Source: Anammoximicrobium sp964409865
GTDB lineage: Bacteria; Planctomycetota; Planctomycetia; Pirellulales; Pirellulaceae
Direction: 5' to 3'
DNA: 6,682 bases
NCBI GenBank assembly: GCA_964409865.1
Contig: CAYPGE010000475.1
Span: 1-6,682, forward strand
Of this stretch, positions 1-5,039 are shown in pieces. Position 1 is the stretch's first letter; every line of letters starts with the position of its first letter. The notes under the pieces were generated by a model. That model saw nothing but the letters and a program-made list of their open reading frames with translations, searched no databases and had not been told where the DNA came from. The position numbers and the translations under genes are program-made.

Positions 1-1
1 G

Positions 2-133
2 GCCGCGACCGTCAAGTCGAGCGACGAAGCGGCGCAAATCCGCGTCCCGCGCCGCGGCCCGATGGAGCGTTACGAACGGGAACTGGACGCCTGGTTCGCC
101 GAACTGGCAGGGGCGGAGGAAGAGGTCCAGTAA
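2..133 (+). CDS. 3' end of an unidentified protein gene (partial)
   Basis: An open frame runs from the left edge to a TAA at 131-133 and gives the last 43 residues of a protein that starts outside the window. The tail is highly charged and has no membrane segment. It holds a basic-proline stretch (RVPRRGP) followed by a probable amphipathic helix (MERYERELDAWFAELAG) and an acidic end (AEEEVQ). I do not recognise a family. The reading frame is supported by consistently G/C third codon positions and by an intrinsic terminator beginning 28 bases after the stop, as expected for the end of a transcription unit. The helix could be a C-terminal oligomerisation or docking helix, but that is a guess. 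Confidence 0.6.
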   Translation, partial: AATVKSSDEAAQIRVPRRGPMERYERELDAWFAELAGAEEEVQ

Positions 134-161
134 GAAGTGACCGCGGATGGTTGATCCGTGT

Positions 162-191
162 GGCCCCCGGCGACCCGCCGGGGGCCTTTTT
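162..191 (+). terminator. Intrinsic (Rho-independent) terminator
   Basis: A perfect 11-bp GC-rich inverted repeat (GGCCCCCGGCG at 162-172, its exact complement at 176-186) closes a 3-base loop (ACC). Five T residues (187-191) follow directly on the plus strand. This is the standard stem, tight loop and U-tract layout, 28 bases after the TAA of the upstream gene, so it most likely ends that transcript. The opposite strand has no T-tract after the stem, so it should act in one direction only. It isolates the upstream gene from the YfhO-like gene, which therefore needs its own promoter. Confidence 0.9.
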
Positions 192-241
192 GCATAGCTC
201 TTGCGGGTCATCGGGGACGCCGTCCGCGTCGCCGCCCTGGA

Positions 242-646
242 TCAACTGTCTGTTCGCAGCAAGGATGCGGCGTTCTTCAGCGCCGGCTTGGCCAGCTTGG
301 GGCGTGAGCGGGGGACGTGCCGCTGTTTTTCGGCTGGGGAGGCGACGAGATTGGCCTGAAAGCCTTTCGAGAAGAATGTTGTTGCTTCGGGCTCGAAGTC
401 GATCAGTTGGTAGCGTCCGTCCAGGCTGGTCGTTTCGCCGTCCAGGAAGATCAAGAATCGGTAGTCCTTGGCCTGTTCCTTTGACTCGGCGGCCCATGTC
501 GACCGCAGCCGACAATCGTTGCAACCGGAGGATTCAGCAGAATCCGCATACCCAATGGGGACGCCTGCCGGGACGCCGGACGGCAGCTTGTCGACAACCC
601 CCAGCCGCCTGTTTAGTCTTGAGAAACGGGACTGCATGAACGACAC
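242..646 (-). CDS. Possible small hypothetical protein, 134 aa, weakly supported
   Basis: This is the best coding candidate in the 192-675 gap. The frame starts at a GTG (646), with an ATG three codons later (637), and ends with TGA at 242-244. The N-terminal part is basic and rich in Ser/Arg. The middle (about residues 55-100) has a protein-like mix of acidic, aromatic and hydrophobic residues, for example YRFLIFLDGETTSLDGRYQL and DFEPEATTFFSKGFQANL. The C-terminus is Lys/Arg/Pro-rich. Third positions sampled over the middle are roughly 70 percent G/C, compatible with coding but not decisive in this GC-rich DNA. Neither start has a visible Shine-Dalgarno sequence. There is a CxxC-like pair (GCNDC) near residue 42-45 and no signal peptide or membrane segment. 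I recognise no family. The frame is divergent from the YfhO-like gene, and its start lies only about 30 bases from that gene's start. It may instead be non-coding DNA or a decayed gene. I see nothing else supportable between 192 and 675. Confidence 0.3.
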   Translation of the reverse strand: MSFMQSRFSRLNRRLGVVDKLPSGVPAGVPIGYADSAESSGCNDCRLRSTWAAESKEQAKDYRFLIFLDGETTSLDGRYQLIDFEPEATTFFSKGFQANLVASPAEKQRHVPRSRPKLAKPALKNAASLLRTDS

Positions 647-665
647 GCAACGTCGGGTTTGACGC

Positions 666-672
666 GGGGGAG
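666..672 (+). promoter_or_regulatory. Weak, tightly spaced ribosome binding site
   Basis: A G-rich GGGGGAG sits only three bases before the ATG at 676. The anti-Shine-Dalgarno match is partial (GGAG) and the spacing is shorter than optimal. The in-frame stretch back to the stop at 637-639 contains no ATG, GTG or TTG, so 676 is the first usable start in this frame despite the poor site. Confidence 0.4.
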
Positions 673-675
673 ATC

Positions 676-3126
676 ATGATTGGTTGGAAGCTGGAAGGAC
701 CGCACGGGCGGAGACGAGAAATCGCCGTTGCGGCCGTGGTTTTGGCGGCGGTCACGGCCTGTTGCTTTTGGATGCTGGTGCTGAACCCGGCCGGCCTGCT
801 GGTGGGCCCGCAACGGGACGGCGGCAACGACTTGACGGCGTTCTTTTGGGCGGCGCACAGCGTGCCGCGGCTGTCGGTCGCCTGGTACGCCGAGTACCCG
901 TTGTGGAATCCGTACCTGGGAACGGGATCGCCCTGGTATGGGAATCCTCAGAGTGCTTGTTGGTATCCGCCCAATTGGGTTCTGCTGTTGTGTGACACAG
1001 GTCCAGCGTTGTGCTGGCTGATGTTGGCGCATCAATGGTGGGCCGGGTTAGGCACGTTTCTGGTGTGCCGCCGCTGGGGTTTTGGCGTGGTGAGTTCGCT
1101 GCTGGGCGGCAGCCTGTTCCTGGCCGCGCCGTACTACGTGGCCCAGATAGGCGAAGGCCACTACGCTCAAATCTGTGTCTTGTCGTGGGTCCCCTGGGCC
1201 ATGCTGGCGTACGAGGAATTCCGCGCGCAGCCGTCGCGCGGTTGGCCCTGGGTGACACTGGTGTTGGCGGTGAGCGCCCTGGCCGGTCATTTTCAGGAAG
1301 CCTATTACCTGGCCGTGACGCTGACGGTGTTTGCGGTGCTGGACGCCTGGCAGCAGTGGCGCCGGGCGAACCGGGAACTCGCGGCCCAAGTCCTCGTGCA
1401 TTGGTTTGCCGTGGGTGCGCTGACCGCCGGGATTGCGGTCGCGGAGGTCCTTCCCAGCTGGACCCAGGTGCAGCAGTCGTTGAGGAGTTCGGGGTTCGCA
1501 GCGGAGGGCCCGACCCAAGCCGGATTGGGGCTGGCAAACCTGTGGCAGTTGTTCAACAGCGCGGCACTGGGCGGTCCCGAAGCTTACCAGGCTGCGGGGT
1601 TCTACTGGGGCTCGTTCTGCTATTTCGGATTGGTGACACTGGCGCTGGCGGTATTCGGCTTGCTGACCCAGTGGCGGCGGTATCCCGTGTTTCGTTGTTT
1701 CGGTCTGTGGCTGCTGGCGCTCGGTTTCGCCTTTGGAATGGAGAACGCGGTCTACGGCCTGTTTCAACGTTTGGTCCCTGGTATGACGCTGTTTCGCGGC
1801 CCGGATCGGGCGCTGTTCTTGTGCGCTTTTGCCGTCTCGGTGCTGGCAGCCGCGGGGGCGGAGTCCGTTGTCGCGGCGATCCAGGGAGCCTGTCAATGGG
1901 GCGGTCCGCGGGTGCGGCGCCGATTGGTGACCGCCGGGACGGTGTGCCTCCTGTTGTTGCTCGTGAGTTGGGTCTACGAAAACTTCTCTCAGCAGCCCGC
2001 ATCGGCGACCGAGGCGCATCCGGCGGTTGCGGCGGGTCAGGCGAGTTCCGGCGCCGACGCGACGGCGGACGATCCGTTCTGGGAACGTTGGAACGCGAGC
2101 CTGGGCCGCTGGCAGACCTGGGCCTGGTTGGCAGCTACCCTCGGGCTGCTGGGCCTGGCGACGCTTGGCAGGAAAGCAGCTTGCTGGAGCCTGGCGGGCC
2201 TGTTTGCGCTAGGCATGTTCGAGCTGGCCACTCACGCCGACCGGGTGCTGCGCATCGCGCCGCGTGCAGAGGTGCGCCAGCGCAGTCCGGTGGTCGAATT
2301 CCTGCGCGGGCGAGCGGGCTACCAGCGAGTGATCGCGGAGCAATCGCTGCTGAGCGACCGGGAGGCGATTGAGAACGGCATTTTCAAGCTCCAAGCGTAC
2401 GATCCCGTGCCGCTGCTCCGCTACTCGTTTTCCATGCACGCGCTGAACGGGTTCCGCGACCCCATGTCGTTATCCTTGGGATTCGACCATCTGGAACTGA
2501 GCGGTCTGAATCCGACGATCGCGAACCTACTGGGGGTACGTTACGCCGTGGTCTCGCCGCAGGCCGGCAGTTTGCCACGAAGCTGGAGGTTGGTGAAGCG
2601 GGGTCACGTCCCTGAAGAAGTCACCTTGCGCGGCCGGCCCACTGCTGAACGCGAATACTGTATCTACGAGAACCCGACGGCGCTGCCGCGGTGTTTCGTG
2701 GTGGGCGGGACGAGGATCCTGAGGGACACAGACCTCGCAGCTCGCACGTTGACCGCCGTTGACTCCCGCAACGAAGTGCTCGTTGGCCAGGACCTGTTGG
2801 GCAAGGGGCGTCGGACGGACTTTCGTCCGGCCAAGATTCTCCAGTACACGCCCAACGAGGTCGTGGTCGATGTCGCGCTCAGGCGTCCGGGCTACCTGGT
2901 GCTAAGCGACACCTGGTATCCTGGCTGGGTGGCCGAAGACAACGGCCGGCCAGCCCCGCTGGTGGCGGCAAATGTTACGGGGCGGGCCGTTCCGCTGGGG
3001 CCTGGCCAGCACCGAGTGGTATTCCGGTATGGCTGGTCGCGGTATCTCGGCGGGCTCCTCATCTCGTCCCTTGCGCTGGCCCTGGTCGTGCTGCAGATCC
3101 GGCGGTCGCGGTTGCGCCCGGTTTGA
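676..3126 (+). CDS. YfhO-family multi-pass membrane protein (putative GT-C-type glycosyltransferase)
   Basis: This 816-residue integral membrane protein matches the YfhO family (Pfam PF09586), typically about 800-900 residues, and appears complete. TM1 is at about 16-36. It is followed by an external loop with acidic residues (RDGGND, 47-52), where GT-C enzymes usually carry a catalytic acid. The family's hallmark loop follows (PLWNPYLGTGSPWYGNPQSA, 75-94, then CWYPPN). Further hydrophobic segments lie near 113-130, 134-156, 190-222, 239-258, 309-330, 340-355, 378-400, 415-433, 483-497 and 502-517. A large soluble region (about 520-785) ends in the conserved signature LSDTWYPGWVAEDNG (743-757) and GPGQHRVVFRY, and a last TM (791-807) is followed by a basic tail. 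The Ala/Ser/Thr-rich stretch at 437-466 looks like a disordered extra-membrane linker. Bacillus subtilis YfhO is implicated in sugar transfer onto lipoteichoic acid. Planctomycetes have no such polymer, so the acceptor here is unknown. The family call is confident; the glycosyltransferase activity is inferred. ATG 676 is the first start in frame. Confidence 0.88.
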   Translation: MIGWKLEGPHGRRREIAVAAVVLAAVTACCFWMLVLNPAGLLVGPQRDGGNDLTAFFWAAHSVPRLSVAWYAEYPLWNPYLGTGSPWYGNPQSACWYPPNWVLLLCDTGPALCWLMLAHQWWAGLGTFLVCRRWGFGVVSSLLGGSLFLAAPYYVAQIGEGHYAQICVLSWVPWAMLAYEEFRAQPSRGWPWVTLVLAVSALAGHFQEAYYLAVTLTVFAVLDAWQQWRRANRELAAQVLVHWFAVGALTAGIAVAEVLPSWTQVQQSLRSSGFAAEGPTQAGLGLANLWQLFNSAALGGPEAYQAAGFYWGSFCYFGLVTLALAVFGLLTQWRRYPVFRCFGLWLLALGFAFGMENAVYGLFQRLVPGMTLFRGPDRALFLCAFAVSVLAAAGAESVVAAIQGACQWGGPRVRRRLVTAGTVCLLLLLVSWVYENFSQQPASATEAHPAVAAGQASSGADATADDPFWERWNASLGRWQTWAWLAATLGLLGLATLGRKAACWSLAGLFALGMFELATHADRVLRIAPRAEVRQRSPVVEFLRGRAGYQRVIAEQSLLSDREAIENGIFKLQAYDPVPLLRYSFSMHALNGFRDPMSLSLGFDHLELSGLNPTIANLLGVRYAVVSPQAGSLPRSWRLVKRGHVPEEVTLRGRPTAEREYCIYENPTALPRCFVVGGTRILRDTDLAARTLTAVDSRNEVLVGQDLLGKGRRTDFRPAKILQYTPNEVVVDVALRRPGYLVLSDTWYPGWVAEDNGRPAPLVAANVTGRAVPLGPGQHRVVFRYGWSRYLGGLLISSLALALVVLQIRRSRLRPV

Positions 3127-3140
3127 GATTGGAGAGCCGG

Positions 3141-3196
3141 GATTTCAGATTTGGGATTTGAGATTTGAGATTTGAGATCTGACATCTGAGATCTTG
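3141..3196 (+). repeat. Phased 7-base tandem array, eight degenerate units
   Basis: Eight consecutive 7-base units stay in exact register: GATTTCA, GATTTGG, three copies of GATTTGA, GATCTGA, CATCTGA and GATCTTG. The AT-rich consensus GATTTGA contrasts with the GC-rich surroundings. The array lies in the spacer between the stop of the YfhO-like gene (3126) and the stop of the convergent radical SAM gene (3321). I found no stem followed by a T-tract for either gene in this spacer, only a minor GCCCG/CGGGC hairpin near 3225-3236. How the two converging transcripts end is therefore unclear, and the array could take part. Its function is unknown. Confidence 0.85.
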
Positions 3197-3320
3197 CGTT
3201 AAGATTTCCGATCAGCCTGTGGCCGCCCGTCCGGGCTGCGTCCCGACACCAAGCGGTTCCGGTCTGGATATCCGTCGCCAAATCGGCCAGGCTCTGGTCA
3301 TGGACGTCGATCCATTCGCC

Positions 3321-4928
3321 CTATTTGCGGAGTTCGGCGGTGGCCTGCTTGACGGACGTATGACGCGGTTTGGCGGTGTGCGGATTAACGCGCGGGGCTT
3401 CCAGGACCGGCAAAGCGTACAGCGCGTTTCGCGCGTCGTCGGCGGTCACGGTCGGGTGCAACGCGGTTCCCTCCGTGCTCGCCCGCCGAGCCACGCGGTC
3501 TTCCTTGCGAGTGAAGATCCAACGTAGAAAGTTCTTGGCGACCGACCACACCAGGCCCACGTCTCGGGCGGACAGCATCATCTTCAGCAACCGCCAGATT
3601 TGGACAGGCCGCAAATAGAACTCGCGAAACGCCTGCTTCGTGGCTTGCAGGATCTCCCCGGCCGTAAGGTGCTCGTACTGGACCACGGCCGAATCGTTCA
3701 TGTCGAAGTGCTTCCACTGGCTCGTGTTCAGCCAGCCGTTGGCCACCGCCTGGAAATAGAACTCCGTCCCCGCGTAGGGCATGGCCACGTGAAACAGGGC
3801 GATATCCAGCGGGATGCTCTTCGCAAATTCGATCGTTTCGCGGACCGTCTGCCGGTTCTCGCCCGGCAGGCCGATGATGAAATAGCCCCAGGTCTTGATG
3901 CCGTGCCGGCGGCACAGGCGGATGGTGCGGGCGGCGTCCTCGACGCGGGCGTCCTTCTTGACGTTGTCCAGGATCTGCTGGCTGCCGGACTCGATGCCGA
4001 ACGCGATCAGCCAGCAGCCGGCCTGCTTCATGCGGACCATCATCTCCTCGTCGATCGTGTCCACGCGGCTGTTGCAGGTCCAGCGCACGCGCAGACCCTT
4101 TTCGATAATCAGGTCGCACAGCCTCAGCACGCCCTTGCGGTCATACGTAAAGAGGTCGGCCAGGAACAACACATTCCGCACGTTGTGCTCGGCCAGGTAC
4201 TCGAGTTCCCGGTAGATGGATTCGGCTGAGCGGTAACGCACCGATTTGCCCCACACCACGCCTTCGAAGCAATACGTACACGAGTATGGGCAGCCGCGGT
4301 TGGTCAAGACCCACGTGTACCGCTTGCCCAGGAATGGCATGTGGTACTTGTCCAGGGGGAGCAAGTGCTGCTTGGGGATCGGCAGATCGTCGAGGTTGCG
4401 GACCAGCGGGCGGTCCGGGGCGATGACGATTTCGCCGGTGTGGTCCCGGTAAGCTGCCCCGGTCAGACCCGTGAGCGGACTGCCCCGCAGTACACGTTCC
4501 AGGATCTCCGCAAAGGTCAGCTCAGGCTCGTGACGGATGACGAAATCCAGCTCCGGAACCAACTCCAGCGTGTTCTTGGGAACGGCGGAGACGTGGGTGC
4601 CGATGGCGATCGTCGTGGCCCCCGCGCGTTTCGCTTCCCGGACGCCCCGGGCGTCGCTGTCGAACGTCGAGCCGATCAGGTAGGATACGTAGAACACCGG
4701 CCGTTCGCGGCGGATCTCTTCGAGGAACTGGTCCATCGTCATTCCTTCGGCGATGGCATCGATGATCCGGACGCTCAGACCATCCGGAACCATCGCCGCC
4801 AGGTAAGCCAGCGACGTCTGCGGCCAGATCATTTTCTCGCGGCTCTTGCGTCCCCAGCGGCAGATGTCGCGGATGTACACGTGGCCATCAGGCGAAGGTG
4901 GGTTGACGATGAGAATGTCATTGGTCAT
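3321..4928 (-). CDS. B12-binding-domain radical SAM protein (B12-rSAM class)
   Basis: This is a complete 535-residue protein. Residues 4-145 form a cobalamin-binding-like Rossmann domain. It opens with a beta strand and loop (ILIVNPPSPDG) and contains GTHVSAVPKN (110-119) and DFVIRHEPELTFAEIL (128-143), the family's usual G-H...P and (G/H)E-E-T-F pattern. No DxHxxG motif is present, as is usual for this class. The radical SAM domain follows: CPYSCTYC (Cys213, Cys217, Cys220) gives the CxxxCxxC site for the [4Fe-4S] cluster. Later motifs are FLADLF (255-260), AFGIESGSQQILDNVKK (309-325) and GYFIIGLPGE (348-357), typical of the Elp3/MiaB-like barrel. An amphipathic, possibly membrane-associated stretch (about 441-472) and a charged, low-complexity tail (475-535) end the protein. 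Relatives methylate or rearrange carbons in lipids, sugars or natural products, and this substrate cannot be told. The gene lies 111 bases downstream of the carbamoyltransferase on the same strand, probably in the same operon. The ATG at 4928 lies inside a 7-base repeat array and has no Shine-Dalgarno. The next in-frame Met (33) would delete the first beta strand, so 4928 is preferred. Confidence 0.9.
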   Translation of the reverse strand: MTNDILIVNPPSPDGHVYIRDICRWGRKSREKMIWPQTSLAYLAAMVPDGLSVRIIDAIAEGMTMDQFLEEIRRERPVFYVSYLIGSTFDSDARGVREAKRAGATTIAIGTHVSAVPKNTLELVPELDFVIRHEPELTFAEILERVLRGSPLTGLTGAAYRDHTGEIVIAPDRPLVRNLDDLPIPKQHLLPLDKYHMPFLGKRYTWVLTNRGCPYSCTYCFEGVVWGKSVRYRSAESIYRELEYLAEHNVRNVLFLADLFTYDRKGVLRLCDLIIEKGLRVRWTCNSRVDTIDEEMMVRMKQAGCWLIAFGIESGSQQILDNVKKDARVEDAARTIRLCRRHGIKTWGYFIIGLPGENRQTVRETIEFAKSIPLDIALFHVAMPYAGTEFYFQAVANGWLNTSQWKHFDMNDSAVVQYEHLTAGEILQATKQAFREFYLRPVQIWRLLKMMLSARDVGLVWSVAKNFLRWIFTRKEDRVARRASTEGTALHPTVTADDARNALYALPVLEAPRVNPHTAKPRHTSVKQATAELRK

Positions 4929-4965
4929 TGGTCAGTTGTCAGTTGCGGGGGCACGGGTCACGGGT
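4917..4965 (-). repeat. Phased 7-base array of doublets overlapping a start codon
   Basis: On the plus strand 49 bases divide into seven 7-base units without slippage: GTCATTG twice, GTCAGTT twice, GCGGGGG once and CACGGGT twice. Read on the minus strand (the sense strand of both adjacent genes) they give CAATGAC and AACTGAC units. The array covers the end of the leader and codons 1-4 of the radical SAM gene. Its ATG (4928-4926) comes from one CAATGAC unit. The neighbouring unit supplies a second ATG seven bases further in, in a different frame. No Shine-Dalgarno is present, so the array itself occupies the ribosome-entry position. Confidence 0.85.
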
Positions 4966-4981
4966 TGAGCGGCCGGTTCAT

Positions 4982-5037
4982 CCTTTATGCTTTCCGGCTC
5001 TTCGACTTTTCGACTCTTTCACTTTTCCACCTTCTTC
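4982..5037 (-). repeat. Phased 8-base pyrimidine/purine array, seven units
   Basis: On the plus strand seven consecutive 8-base units can be laid in register: CCTTTATG, CTTTCCGG, CTCTTCGA, CTTTTCGA, CTCTTTCA, CTTTTCCA and CCTTCTTC. The consensus is close to CTTTTCGA; the middle four are the most alike and the outer ones are degenerate. On the transcribed (minus) sense strand this reads as purine-rich TCGAAAAG-type units, beginning two bases after the carbamoyltransferase stop (TGA 5042-5040). Together with the 7-base array it leaves only about 18 of the 111 spacer bases unrepeated. It has no inverted symmetry that would suggest a terminator. Confidence 0.7.
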
Positions 5038-5039
5038 CC

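Noticed and set aside
187..240. Minus-strand translation GGDADGVPDDPQEL, resembling a calcium-binding thrombospondin-type-3 or dockerin loop.
   Set aside because: It is a single short match in a frame that runs straight through the perfect terminator and into the opposite strand of the upstream gene. It is not in frame with the 242-646 candidate, and there is no repeated loop.
636..662. Eight-codon plus-strand mini-ORF (MNDTQRRV) ending 13 bases before the YfhO-like start, a possible leader peptide.
   Set aside because: It has no convincing ribosome binding site, no run of regulatory codons and no alternative hairpins. Mini-ORFs of this length arise readily by chance.
1011..2372. Long plus-strand frame of 453 residues inside the YfhO-like gene.
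   Set aside because: It is a +1-type shadow of a GC-rich gene: Arg/Gly/Ala-rich, without domains, while the overlapping frame carries a full conserved family signature.
3225..3236. GCCCG/CGGGC hairpin in the convergent spacer as a terminator.
   Set aside because: The stem is only five base pairs with a two-base loop, and neither strand has a T-tract after it.
3141..5037. CRISPR array as an explanation of the periodic repeats.
   Set aside because: The units are 7-8 bases and directly abutting, with no 25-40 base repeats, no unique spacers and no cas genes in the window.
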